A stretch of DNA of 64,000 nucleotides from Escarpia spicata (taxonomy: Eukaryota > Annelida > Polychaeta > Sabellida > Siboglinidae), in NCBI GenBank assembly GCA_963995525.1, contig OZ023207.1, positions 3,502,105-3,566,104 on the forward strand, in the 5' to 3' direction. This document shows positions 45,843 through 58,298 of this stretch, piece after piece. The notes under the pieces are model-generated. The model ran no database searches, was not told the DNA's origin, and saw only the letters and a list, made by a program, of their open reading frames with translations. Position numbers and translations under genes: made by a program. Numbering within the stretch: the first letter of the stretch is position 1; the number at the start of each line of letters is the position of its first letter.

Positions 45843-48800
45843 TTCCTAGAATTCCCGTAGAGTCCAAACACAATGTGTTTTACCGACCGATCCATAAGAT
45901 TGACATTGCTGCATTATTGACAGACATCCTTAAATCCGACCTCATCAGTAACCCCAACGAACATCTGTCAAGTACTCCAAGATTTACTTAATAAAAATGC
46001 AAACCTGAGTTCTAAATCTGTGTCCCAAAAGCCACATGCTCCATGGATGACTCCTGAAATTCTACAATCTAAAAAGCGCCGGCGCTATCTTGAACGTGTA
46101 TGGCGCAAATCACGCTCGCCCCTAGGACAAATCACGATATTTTAAACAGTGTCACTACTGCAACAGACAAATGGCTAAAGCTAAATCAAATTATTACACA
46201 GACATGGCCTCGATTAACTCTGATAACCCACGTCAGCTGTGGAACTGCATAAATCATATTTTACACAGACGGCCGCCTCCATCTCTACCTTGTCATGTGT
46301 CAGTCAAATCTCTGTGTGACTCGTTTTCTAGTCGTTTCAAAGATAAAATAAGTCGCATACGTTCTGCTTTTCCATGTCACACTTTAAGTACTGTAAATGT
46401 GGACTTCCTACAAGTAAATTCTCCACTTGTATTGATTGAGCCAGCCACAGTTGATGAAGTGAGGAAAATAATAATGTCCTCCCAAAATAAGTCATGCGAT
46501 CTAGATCCATTACCAACCATACTACTAAAAGCATGTCTTGACTCTTTACTTGGTACAATAACAAATATCATAAATTTATCACTGAGTTCGGGTATATTCC
46601 CAGATGATTTTAAACACTCACATGTAAATCCTGTTCTCAAGAATTCTTCTCTGCCAAAAGATGATTTCAAAAATTATAGGCCAATTTCTAATCTTAGCTT
46701 TATGTCTAAGATACTTGAGAAAGTCGTAGCAAACCGTCTAATGTGTCGTATAAGCTCAACTTGTTTATCCAGTGTGCTCCAATCAGCATACAAACAATTT
46801 CATTCTACAGAGACTGCTCTCCTAAAAGTACACAATGATGTTATATTAAACATTGATAAAGGCAAAGTGACTGCACTTACCTTGCTTGATCTGTCTGCCG
46901 CCTTTGATACCATTGATCACAACACTCTTGTCAAACGTTTATCAATGTGGTATGGAATATTTGGCACAGCTCTGACCTGGTTTTTTCATATCTAACCAAT
47001 AGACATCAATATATAAAGATAGATAATTACTTTTCAACCTCACTCCCCACTTCGTGTGGCATTCCCCAGGGTTCCGTTCTTGGGCCTTTGCTTTTCACTC
47101 TCTACACTAAGCCACTCAGCTCTGTAATCCAAAGTCATAACTTGGATCCTCACCTGTATGCAGATGACACACATATCTACATTTCCTTGGCCACGCCCGA
47201 TACAAGTCACTCCCTCAACCGACTCAGCGATTGTCTCCAAGATGTTTTCTTTATGGATGACCGATAGCAAACTAAAGTTAAATACAGACAAAAAAACTGA
47301 ATTCCTCACCATTGGTACTCCATTGCAGCGAGGTAAACTTGATGACTTTTTTCCAACATGCATCCTGAGTCAAAATATCACACCAGCAGCATCAGTAGGG
47401 AATCTAGGAGTGACCTATGATTGCGACTTCAATTTCAGACAACACATATCCCAAACGTGCCGTTGCTGTTTTTATCATATCCGAGATATTCGCCGCATTC
47501 GCCGACATATGCCGCTTTCTGTCGCTAAGACTATCCCAAACTTCCTAGAATTCCCGTAGAGTCCAAACACAATGTGTTTTACTGACCGATCCATAAGATT
47601 GACATTGCTGCATTAATGACAGACATCCTTAAATCCGACCTCATCAGTAACCCCAAAGAACATCTGTCAAATCTGTGTCGACAGTACTGTCAAGTACTCA
47701 CAGATTTACTTAATAAACATGCACCCCTCAGATCTAAATCTGTGTCCCAAAAGCCACACGCTCCATGGATGACTCCTGAAATTCTACAATATAATTGAAT
47801 GTGTATGGCGCAAATCTCGCTCGCCTTTGGACAGATCACGATATTCTAAACAGTGTCACTACTGCAACAGACAAATGGCCAAAGCTAAATCAAATTGTTA
47901 CACAAACATGGTTTCGAGTAACTCTGATAACCCACGTCAGCTATGGAACTGCATAAATCATATTTTACACAGACGGCCGCCTCCATATCGACCCAGTCAT
48001 GATAGAGTCAAATCTCTGTGTTACTCGTTTTCTAGTCATTTCAAAGATACAATAAGTCTTATACGTTCTGCTTTTCCATGTCACACTTTATGTTCTGTAA
48101 ATGTGGACTCCCCACAAGTAAATTCTCCACTTCTATTGTTTGAGCCAGCCACAGTTGATGAAGTGAGGAAAATAATAATGTCCTCCCCAAATAAGTCATG
48201 CGATCTCGATCCACTACCAACCATTCTACTAAAAACATGTCTTGACTATTTACTTGGTACAATAACAAATATAATTAATTTATCTCTGAGTTCGGGTATA
48301 TTCCCAGATGATTTTAAACATGCACATGTAAATCATGTTCTCAAGAAGACTTCTCTGCCAAAAGACGATTTCAAAAAGCATAGGCCAATTTCTAATCTTG
48401 GCTTTATTTCTTAGATACTTGAGAAAGTCGTAGCAAGCCGTCTAAGGTGTCATAACAGCTCAACTTGTCTATCCAGTGTGCTCCAATCAGCATACAAACA
48501 ATTTCATTCTACAGAGACTGCTCTCCTAAAAGTACACAATGATGTTATATTAAACACTGATAAAGACAAAGTAACTGCACTTACCTTGCTTGATCTGTCT
48601 GCCGCCTTTGATACCATTGATTAAAATACTCTTGTCAAACGTTTATCAATGTGGTATGGCATATCTGGCACAGCTCTGACCTGGTTTTCATCATATCTAA
48701 CCAATATACATCAATCTATAAAGATAAACAATTACTTTTCAACCTCACTCCCCACTTCATGTGGCATTCCCCAGGGTTCCGTTCTTGGGCCTTTGCTTTT

Positions 48801-49240
48801 CCCACTCTACACTACGCCACTCAGCTCTGTAATCCAAAATCATAACTTGGATCATCACCTTTATGCAGATGACTAACATATCTACATTTCATTGGCCACG
48901 CCCGATACAAGTCACTCCCTAAACCGACTTAGCGATTGTCTCCAAGATGTTTTCTTATGGATGATCGATAGCAAATTAACGTTAAATGCAGACAAAACTG
49001 AATTCTTCATCATTGATACTCCATTGCAGCGAGGTAAGCTTAATGACTTTTTTCCAAAATGCATCCTGAGTCAAAATATCACACCAGCAGCATCAGTACG
49101 GAATCTATGAGTGACCTTTGATTGCGACTTTAATTTCAGACAACACATATCCCAAACGTGCCGTTGCTGTTTTTGTCATATCCGTGATCTTCGCCGCATT
49201 CGCCGACGTATGTCGCTTTCTGTCGCTAAGACTATCGCAA
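45843..49240 (+). repeat. Tandem duplication of a 1.7 kb LINE segment
   Basis: 45843-47541 and 47542-49240 are direct copies covering the end of the endonuclease and most of the reverse transcriptase. The junction at 47541/47542 joins 'ctatcccaaac' to 'ttcctagaattcccg'. Each copy has its own frameshifts and small deletions, so the duplication is not very recent. Confidence 0.88.
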
Positions 49241-49860
49241 CAGCTCTTGTTAATAGCAGATTAAATTTTTGTAATTCCCTCCTTCATAATATTGCTATCG
49301 AGGATATTGCAAAACTACAACGTGTCCACAGTTGTTTAGCAAGGGTAGTCACACAATCTACTCGATTCTCCCGCTCAGTGCCACTTCTTAAATCACTGCA
49401 TTGGCTCCCCGTGCGATATCGCATTATTTTTAAGATCTGCACAATCACCTACCAAGCCCTCTCATCCAAACCACCTAGTTAGTTACATTCAATGCTCAAA
49501 CGAGCTAGACTAGCCAGACAACTTCGGTCGTCTAGTTCGAAGTTGCTCTATGTACCTAGAGTTAAGACAAATACTGGAACTCGAGCTTTTTCAGTTGTCG
49601 CGCCAACTATATGGAATTCGCTTCCCGTTAATGTTAAATCAGCAGAACATATTGTTACGTTTCGTCGTCACATCAAAACCTATCTTTTCAATATCGCTTA
49701 TCATCCCTAGCTTCCTAGCACATCCATCCATTTGTTGACGACTTTCGCCTAGCACACTAGTACGAGAATGCTTAATCCTTTGGTTTTGGTGCGCCACTGA
49801 GCTCGGATTGTCTGAGGATATTGGCGCGTTAGAAGTTATTTATTATTATTATGTACTCTT

Positions 49861-50682
49861 TTTAAATTTTAGGTAATGTTTAGACGGTATTAATATTATG
49901 TTATCAAGTTCATTTTATGTCAATAGATGTACGACTCTCTTAAAATATGTTGGTAGTTGGCCTTGGTTTAAATTTATACTAGTTTTAACATGTTTCTGAT
50001 TTTGTGCATGTGCATGTTAGGGGAGGTGGCAGGGGAGATAAGCGTGTATGTATGTTGACGCCATAACGCAAATAATTCCTCGTACATTTTAAATGCTACT
50101 CGTTAATAAACAGTCTGAATCTGAATCAGTGTACGCTTCGTCTCCCATAGATGTTATGGTCTTCTTAAATTTGTAGATTGAGCGACTTTCAATGGTAATG
50201 ATTTGTTTTGTTCTTCGTCATGGTTCACTTTAAGAGGAAGATGAGGTCAAATGTATTGTTTCACTACGGTTTCTGATTGTGTCTGTCCAATGCTCCCTAT
50301 CAGCAGCCAACTCTCTCCAAGTGTAATCGTTAAGTAACCTTTAAAAACTATCTCTTCAGCTGTGGTCGTCCACTTTTCAGGCGATCATGGGGCTTCTCCC
50401 GCCTCTGCTTTCTGTGTTTGTCTGACGTTGTCTAATTCTCATCAAGGGGCCTAACAGCATTCTCACCTGGCTTCCTTTTAATCGTTGTTGTTAACTTGAA
50501 CTCTTCCCTTAGGTCATTCCTTCTTCGACTGTTCGCCTCAGCACTTACACACGTTGCAGCAAACACCCGCTTCAGTTGTTGTCCGACTACCATTTATAGT
50601 AGCGAGTTTCTGTGATTAAGCTGCTTATTGTTGGGTATTCCGGGAATTGTTCACTTAATCGCAATGTCTCTAGTGTTCCGCC
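49861..50682. other. Possible retroelement 3' end and unassigned sequence
   Basis: The segment to about 50127 ends 'aataaacagt' followed by two ctgaat units, a 3' terminus style used by several LINEs. 50130-50682 shows no recognisable gene. The right arm of IR-II starts at 50683. Confidence 0.4.
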
Positions 50683-51593
50683 GATTGTAAGGCTTCTTCT
50701 GTTGTAGCAAATATACTCAATAAGATGTAACGAGATAGACGTACAGTAACAAACTGTGCATTGCAGATATGGTCAAGAAATCAATTGACTTATGAAGAAC
50801 GATCTTACATTGGTATTTAGCCTGATCAGATTGCAACATGTTAGAAAGCTTTGTTAAAATCATATAATTGTACGGAGCTTGAAGCGCGACGAAACAAGCC
50901 ACGACAATCAGCAGACGTAATAAACTCGGCAGTTTTCCAATACAATCAAAATAAACCACATGTTTGCGTATTTGCGTTAAGACATCACGAAAGCATGATC
51001 TTTCGTTCAGTGTTTGCAGCGCGCAATAATAACAACATATGCGAGTCCTGATTTTTTAGTGTATTTTCTTGGACTCATCAGCTTTCTTGTGGGCTTTCAG
51101 AAGGTCGATCATATGAGCCGGGCTTAGCAACCCGAATTGGACATTTGTTCCTGATCAGTTCATCTCTCATAGCATCGTATTCACGCACAAAAACTTCCTT
51201 CTATGCGTACTTTCACTTCGCAGTCTTGTATAATATCCTGTGCATTGTGGCGTAGATTCCAGAAAAAGAGTCGATCTGATTACACGGTACTGTCATCTGA
51301 CCCAGCACTGTGGTGGCGTAGAAGCTCCTTCCATATCCAAGACTTCAGTTTGTCTGCTGCAGGTATTTGCGTTTCAATTGTCCACCCTCTATAATTAACA
51401 CTCTCTGTTTTAACTTCGTTAAAAGACAACCCACGGCCGACTGTTTTGAAAGATGACATTGTGGAATATACAAGTACCTGCATATCGATGAGAAGTCTGT
51501 CAACCACAGACTTCCGACACAGTCAGATATTATGATAACACAAACTACATACTTACAACACAGCTCATACCGCTTGACGTACATTGCAGGAAA

Positions 51594-51990
51594 ATGATTG
51601 TATACTCCACCGCAAGGATATTCTACGCGATTGAGCAGACACACCTTCAGATCATCTTGAAAGTGAACTCGACTAGCGGAACAACTGACTGTATTGGAAG
51701 CATTCCGTCATCGACACAGAAATCGATTCTATCTGGTACAAATGTGCAGTTTATATGTTTGGCCTATACAATTAAAACTGTTTATATTGTTATAGACGTG
51801 CACACAGCTGCTCTGGGAAAGGACAAGTATTTGATCTTTTCGTGTCGATTTGCTGCAATTTGGATGAAATGAAGTGCATTTCTTCGGTCAATAGTATAAT
51901 TTATGTAGTCCTTTTTAGTCAGTTCAGAGCGATTAAGATGGTTTGACGTGGTTCAACCACATTATACAGTATATGTGGCAATGCAATAGC
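51594..51990 (+). pseudogene. Receptor relic (e): TM5 end to TM7
   Basis: Mirror of 41650-42051, with MIVYSTARIFYAIEQTHLQI, SILSGTNVQFICLAY and CRFAAIWMK, then a stop. Traces of the C-tail (FDVVQPHYTVYVAMQ in another frame) continue to about 51990. It lacks TM1-4. Confidence 0.8.
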
Positions 51991-52614
51991 TAATGTTAAC
52001 ACATTTAAAATTTGTGTTTTTAATTAATATCAATTTACTAAATAATTGTTTAGTGTTTTAGATTACAGTTTCCAAGTAGAGACAGTTTTATTTTCGTTAG
52101 GCACTCACAATATCAAAGGTTTGACTTGCCAGAGAAGTTGCCTATCACCCACGGTTCCCTGTTCATGTGAACATTACATATGTAAGTGTATTTCTTGACA
52201 TCGCGGCCATTTTGTTAAATAACAACAAATCAAATTTCCTCATATCATAATATAAGCGTTACGTAGAATCATACTTTAGTAATGAATGCCATATTATGTA
52301 ATAGTAGAGCCATTCATTAATTTATTCATTCGTTCGTTCTTTCGATCGTTCGTTCGTTCATTCACTGTATAGCCTTTACAAGTCAAGGGTTTGAAATTAG
52401 TTTATAATTGAACTATTCTCCTATTCACATCCGCCATTTTGGGCAATAAAATGTAGTTCAGACATCGTAGAAGCAAGTGAGTACTGAAATGAACAAGTAG
52501 TTGATACACGACATTTCAACAAACCAATAATAACTACCCACATTTGATCAAATGCATCTCAATAGTGGTTACTTGCACTGCTTTTTGAATAGGAATGTTC
52601 CTGTTACGTCGTGA

Positions 52615-53640
52615 TATAATAATAATAAGGTGACTTCTTCTGCGCCTAAATCCACTGAAACCAAACTCAGAGAAGCATCAACACAAAATGGTTATTCAAT
52701 ATCAAAATCAATACGCCATATTAAAGTCGTCAACAGATTGATCGGTAGGTCAGGTGAGATTCTAAATGACGGCGAAATTGTATAATATGTTCAAATGATC
52801 TAACACAATCAGGGAGCATATTCCAAAGAGTTGTTGCAGCAACAGAAAAAGTTCCAATATTAAAACTGAGTCGAGGAACAAAAAGTAAAAACAGAACTAG
52901 ATAATCGAACCGGGATAGGCATTTTTACAGGATTTATGAATATATATACGATTTTTGCTTACATGAAAATGTCTAATGGGTAACGGTACAGATCTTTAAA
53001 ATAATAAGACATCATACCGGAAGCTAGTGCAAGGACTTCAGAAGAGGCACTGAGTGAGAAAACAGCGTAGATCGTGTCATAAACCTCTCTAAGCAATTTT
53101 GTACTCGTTGTGACCTAGTGATACCCTTAAGGTCAATATTGTGAAAAAGGAATGACAATATTCATGCCTATTAGTAACCAGTGCAGTTGCGATAGTTTTT
53201 TTTAAACAGATAGAGGAAAATAACTTGGAATACCTCATGATACCTGGTTAAACAAAGGTGTGGGAAAAAGCTTTTAGTTTTGTTACGCTGACTCTGTGTA
53301 CCAATTATGATAAACTGTTTTATATCAGCATTTAACTTTAATCTACTCTGAATCATCAAAAGAAAATATCATTAAAACAATGTATGAGCTAACCTAAGGA
53401 GCAATTCGTATCAGACGTAAATAAAGAAATGTAAATATCGGTATCGTCTCCATAAAGATGGCGGTTTGTATTAAGACTGTTACTGACACAGCTTAGTCTT
53501 GTTGTCAAGGCTCAAAAAAGGAGCCTGTGGAATCTCACATAAAGTGGGCAGTGCAGCCGAAAAGCAGTTCCCAATCTTAGTGGATTGGTATCTATCCGTA
53601 AGGTGTGAACAAACCAGCTCAGAGCTGTGCTAGATATGCC
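52615..53640 (-). mobile_element. Antisense LINE 3' half upstream of receptor 4
   Basis: Mirror of 39990-41040. The ATT tail is at about 52615-52630, the ORF2 C-terminus near 52800-52870 and the reverse transcriptase relic at 53500-53640. Decayed. Confidence 0.8.
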
Positions 53641-53700
53641 GTACATTACCTCAGCACCATGTACTGCGCGTGGATTAATCCGGGCATTGAGGAGCGTAAA

Positions 53701-53843
53701 CCAATCAGCAACCGTCGTTCACTATAGGTTAAAGATACGTCGTAATGTACGCACTTTGTTGGAGAGAGTTGGCGGTGTGACATTGATCATGACTAGCGTT
53801 TACACAAAGTGCATCTAACATAAATAGAGGATATACATGAAAT
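53701..53843 (+). promoter_or_regulatory. Conserved receptor upstream block with CCAAT motif
   Basis: CCAATCAG at 53701-53708, 143 bp before the ATG of receptor 4; the block is shared with receptors 2 and 3. Promoter function is inferred. Confidence 0.45.
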
Positions 53844-54791
53844 ATGGATGTAACATATTTTGAGATTATGAAGCCCGTCATCATCAGTGCAGTGATCGCT
53901 ATAAACATAACATTTAACGTGCTCGTGATCGCGGTAATTATAAAACATCTGCAACTGCGCGAAGATCGCACGACGCTCTTCATGCTGTCTCTCACGCTGT
54001 GTGATCTCGCCAACGGCTGTACGATGATGCCAATCAGCGCTGCCTTGTGTTCGAACGTGACGCCGAATGCACGTAACATGACTCGCTACCTGACTAAGAT
54101 TCAACAAGTCTGCAGTACTTGGTTCGTATTCAACTCCATGCACAGTCTGTGCTGGGTGACTGTGTGCAAGATGGTCGCCATAACGAAACCTCTGCGATAT
54201 GAACAAATCCTCACTACGAGTCGATGTTACGTCATAATTTGTTGCATTTGGTTTACTGGGGCGGTATTAGCTGTGACATTTATCCAAGGAACAACAACCT
54301 GGGACATTGACACATGCATGTTCAATACAGAAGGAAAACCTTCTGCAATTGAAGTTACATTTCTTGCAGAATTGATACTGACAATAGTAATACCGCTCAT
54401 TGTCATCATATATGCCAATGCAAGGATATTCTCCGTGATTGTGCGAACTCACCTTCAAATAACCGCGCAAGTGAACTCAATCGGTGGTGGAACTGCCTAT
54501 GTTGAAAGCATTCCATCTTTGACAATGAAATCCATTCGCTATGGTAGAAGTATTTTGTTTATATGTTTGTCGTATCTGATTCTAACTATTCCTATTGCAA
54601 TATACTTATTCACAACCGTCATAGGTATGAACAAGTATTTGCCTAATTCGTATAGATTTGCAGCAGTTTGGATAATGATGTGTAATTCTTCGGTGAACAG
54701 TACGGTTTATTTAGTATTTTTCCCATCAGTTCGAAGTAAAACGGCTAAAATGATTTCGACGTGTTTCAACAATGTAACAATGTGTACTTAA
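53844..54791 (+). CDS. Rhodopsin-class 7TM receptor 4 (intact)
   Basis: This 315-residue single-exon receptor is the inverted twin of receptor 3. Topology and motifs are the same: Asp54 in TM2, Cys90 and Cys158, CKM in place of DRY, PLRY after TM3, Pro250 in TM6 and NSTVY in TM7. About eight residues differ, among them Leu for Pro in the first intracellular loop (HLQLRED), Met for Thr in CTMMP, Val/Leu/Ile changes in TM5 (TIVIPLIVIIYAN) and Tyr for Ser in IRYGRS before TM6. No frame break is seen. Changes in intracellular loops and TM5 could alter coupling or ligand choice, but this cannot be judged here. Expression and ligand are unknown. Confidence 0.92.
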   Translation: MDVTYFEIMKPVIISAVIAINITFNVLVIAVIIKHLQLREDRTTLFMLSLTLCDLANGCTMMPISAALCSNVTPNARNMTRYLTKIQQVCSTWFVFNSMHSLCWVTVCKMVAITKPLRYEQILTTSRCYVIICCIWFTGAVLAVTFIQGTTTWDIDTCMFNTEGKPSAIEVTFLAELILTIVIPLIVIIYANARIFSVIVRTHLQITAQVNSIGGGTAYVESIPSLTMKSIRYGRSILFICLSYLILTIPIAIYLFTTVIGMNKYLPNSYRFAAVWIMMCNSSVNSTVYLVFFPSVRSKTAKMISTCFNNVTMCT

Positions 54792-55809
54792 CATATTCGC
54801 TATTATTTGCTAAGTTTGTGTTTTCCTTTTAAACAAAAACTCACATTGTTGAATTATTTTCAGTAGCTTTGTTTAGTGTTAAAACGTATTGCTTAGTAGC
54901 ACTTGATATGTGCTTAAGAGCATACATATTTAGTGCATATGAGTATATATGCATACTTGCATACGCCCATTTATGCGTGTTTGTTTTCGAGCATTTGTCC
55001 GTAAATACATGCACCACTAATGTATTGGGCTCGCTCAACATAATTAAATTGATTAAAAACGAAGAAGACCTGTGCATAACCCTACGCGACAAGTACTTTG
55101 TATTGATAGATTAATGGATCTATGTTGCATTCACGCACGCATGCACGCACGCTCGCACGCACCCACTCACAGCAGAAGTTTGTTTCTGTTGTCTCTCTTC
55201 TCACTGGAAACGTAGTACGCATGCGTGAAAGTATAAACAAATTCAAAACAACGGCTCGAATCGTTAATTGAAAAACCGAAATTACGATTTCGTTAAACAA
55301 ATTAAATTAAAAATTTGTTACCAAAATATCGCATGTCTGCTTCCTTACTGCCTATTGGCGTTGTGGACAGCGGCAATGTTCTATCGGTCAGTTTCTTGTC
55401 GACCTCTCGAGGCTACCCCAGTGTATCGCCAAGTCCAAACAGGTTAAATTGCTAACATACGATACACATTAAACTCAACAGTTTACAGCTGTAAGTAAGA
55501 TACCACCCTGCGGATTTCCACCTAAAATTCGCCTCCTTCGATTGCAAATCAGCACCGAAAAAACAAGGAACCAATACACTGAATTGCTGAGTGCCACAAA
55601 ATTGGGTCAAATGCGCTTAAGACAATGATGCTCAAACTTCAATGTACGTAATGTCTTCCCCTAGAACAGCTACGCATGTGGGCCTACTGCGATTACGTTT
55701 CATGTCAATCCACACTCAATAACAACGCATTACTTGTTTCGCAGCTGTAGGCATCCATTTTGATTATAGTATCAACAGAATGTAATCAGTCTTCGCAAAT
55801 AAAATTTCT
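54792..55809 (+). other. Receptor 4 downstream flank
   Basis: Non-coding mirror of 37851-38850, including the cgcacgcatgcacgcacg tract at 55132-55161. It provides the uninterrupted version of the sites occupied by the foldback element and the solo LTR near receptor 1. Confidence 0.65.
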
Positions 55810-57220
55810 ATTAAATAATTTTTCGTGAACACGTTCGTTTCTCCCAATAATGTGGCCCTGTGGCACAGCAATTGTGATGATCTTCATCTGCGGTATAAAA
55901 TATTGCTTTGGCTGGTTGTCGAAACGTTTGAGTTAACTATTTAGATGTATACTAATGGTAGTGCAGCCTTCTTTTAAGAATTTTATCGGACAATTGTGGG
56001 TTTACTGTGGGTACTACTATTGTATTATATATAGTCGCATCGACAATGTCAGTGAATATACTGACGTTATCTCAGAAAGTTGGTGTATATTAGTATGTGT
56101 TTCTCAATCCAAAGGCTAGCAAAGAAAGTGTTCCTACCGCTTGAAATTAACCTTGGATCAGACACAAGCATCCTTTTTATCACTGATACTGATGCTAATT
56201 ATTATTGTGAATTTACTTTAAACAGAACTAAGTGAAATTATCATATAGAACATACATTTAATAAATCATGTTTACAATTTGGTGTAAAAGATGCAACGTT
56301 TCCTGATGTGTATGTCAATATCAGAAGTCTGCCTCGCACCATCAACGATTCTAACATTATTTAATCAATATCAGACACTCGGTTTCGGTAATTGGACTTC
56401 CTGTCTCTAGGAAGCAATGTTGTTACTAACATTGAAGGTGAATATATGATGATTAATTATAAGAACAATCAAAATGGCGGCGGCTTGTTTGTCTACAAAA
56501 ACGTTTTGCTTCTTTACAAACGTAGAGAAGATTGACACAAACTCAATGTAGATATAAAATGTGTATTTATTTGAATGGTCAAATATACACTTACGTTTAA
56601 TAAGAACATCATTTCTGGAGTTGTATACAGGCCACCACACAAATACATCAATGTATTTGCAGCATTCTTGCATGCTATCTTAATAGAAGTATTTATAAAG
56701 AAAACTGCTTATGCTATCTCGTTGATGATTTCAACATCAATCAGATAAATGTGAACAAACATGTATCTAGCCTTGAATGTTGTTAATGTTTGTATGTCAA
56801 ATATTCGTCTACTTACCTAACCTACTAGAGTAACTGCCACACCTTCCACACTTATTGAAAATATATGTACTAATAACCTAACTATCAATAGCATAGAAAC
56901 ATGTTTAAGGATACCATGTTCTGACATATCAGATCATTTCATTGTCTTCTATATCGATGTTAGTTGTTGTTCAAGACATGTAATCGCAACATACATAACA
57001 AAAAAGCTTTATATCGACCAGACCATAGCAAGGTTTACAACAAGTCTATATAATTATGTCTGGTCTATTGTAATTTCTCAGTTTGAAGACCCAAATAATG
57101 CATACGCTGCCTTCTATTCATAGTTAAGAAAGCATTACTCTAACAGCTTTCCTGAAGCAAAGATTAATCTAATATACCGTAAGAGAAACCATTACTTTCA
57201 GACGGCTTGAAAACTTCCAT
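55810..57220 (+). mobile_element. LINE endonuclease relic in IR-II right arm
   Basis: Mirror of 36410-37850 and paralogue of 27059-28190. The plus strand has SDTSILFITDTDANYYCEF-like and YRPPHKYINVFAAFLH-like segments, then SDISDHFIVFYID. Many stops. Confidence 0.7.
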
Positions 57221-57272
57221 AAAATAAAAAAGTAATTTTTTTTTAAAACTATCCCTTATTGATGAAACTAAC

Positions 57273-57275
57273 TAC

Positions 57276-57305
<30 letters not shown>
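57273..57305. repeat. AAT microsatellite
   Basis: Run of about nine aat units at the tail of the neighbouring minus-strand LINE; it is shorter in the other arm (36340-36360). Confidence 0.85.
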
Positions 57306-57308
<3 letters not shown>

Positions 57309-57749
57309 CAGTATTTATTTAGCGTTAATTCCCGCATAGCGGGTCGATGCGCTAATTAAATATATAATAAAAAGATGAGTCTTTAAAGTCTTCCTAAACC
57401 TATCCAGTGTCCCTGGTGCACGAATGTCCACTGGTAGTTAATTCCATAGTTGCTGTGCTGCAGCATCGAATGCCGTGTCGCCGATGCATTTCTTCGTGAT
57501 GCCTTGGTTCAGTGTCGGCGCTTGGTCCTGGCGTAGGCGTCCATCACGCTCGCGTGGCTGCACAAGTTCTGCCAGATAAGACGGCAACAAACAATGAATA
57601 CAACTGTAAGTCACAACCAACACCTTGAACACAATTCGACTCGCAACCGGCAGACAATGCAGTTCCTTTAACACTGGTGTCATATGGTCATGTCTGCTGG
57701 TGCGTGTTACTAGTCTGGCTGCACTGTAGCGTTTCTGAAATAAGATCAC
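57290..57749 (-). mobile_element. L2-type LINE C-terminus (longer copy)
   Basis: The minus strand encodes SAARLVTRTSRHDHMTPVLKE, LPVASRIVFKVLVV and RERDGRLRQDQAPTL, then the 'gcgttaattcccgcatagcg' 3' region. It reads about 80 bp further 5' than the mirror copy at 35979, so it spans the outer breakpoint of IR-II at 57668. Confidence 0.82.
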
Positions 57750-58298
57750 GTGGACTTTATTACCAAAAGCACTTACCCATATTATATGTAATTATTATTA
57801 TTATTTTAAAATTAGTTATTACATTTCAATTTTTTTTCTATGGTTTAATACTTATCATATAATGTTTTATTGTTTGTAAATGGAGGTTTAATAAGTTATG
57901 TAATGAAAGTTTTGATTATTATTTTTATGGTATACATTTTAGAATGATTTTTGCTTCTATCTATAATACAATTCTAAATAGTTACGTGTACATGCATGTA
58001 ACGCGCCTGAGAGCAATCTTATTGATTCGGGCCCTATACAAATACATTATATTATAATATGAAACTATGTACGTATACACGCTACTAGTAAAGTATGTAT
58101 GTTTGCATGTAAGTATATATTAATTCATATATGTATATGTGTTTGTAGGTAACTGTAATGAATATAGCACCGTCTGATGCTGCCACCTGTCGTATAGTTT
58201 ATAATGATTTAAAATGTTGGAACTCTCCTGTAATTATGAGAATAAAGAAGTGAGTTCTGTCACAGAAAGCCATGGTGTACGTTTTACTATTTTATATT
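57750..58298 (+). other. Possible 5' LTR region
   Basis: AT-rich, non-coding, lying directly before a primer-binding-site-like sequence at 58299. LTR limits cannot be set, because no second LTR is present in the window. Confidence 0.3.

Larger units (their letters stand above)
44366..49860 (+). mobile_element. L2/CR1-group LINE with 2A-like motif and internal tandem duplication
   Basis: This LINE has a 5' leader at 44366-44989 (also present at 63408-64000). Then come an ORF2 N-terminus with a 2A-like motif, an endonuclease (NVRSIRDKTASL, AVTETWL, GRGGGVGFL, SDHHTV) and a reverse transcriptase. The segment 45843-47541 is repeated as 47542-49240, after which the C-terminus (KSLHWLPVRYRI, 49395) and an ATT tail (49840-49853) follow. 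Motifs LLDLSAAFDTIDHNTL, CGIPQGSVLGPLLF and LYADDTHIYI are visible. Frames are broken in both repeats, so it is not functional. Confidence 0.9.
50683..57668. repeat. Inverted repeat II, right arm
   Basis: Reverse complement of 35977-42964, almost the same length (6986 against 6988 bp). The inner boundary is 'gattgtaaggcttcttctg' and the outer boundary is 'gcagttccttta'. Contains receptor 4, receptor relic (e) and LINE relics. Confidence 0.95.
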
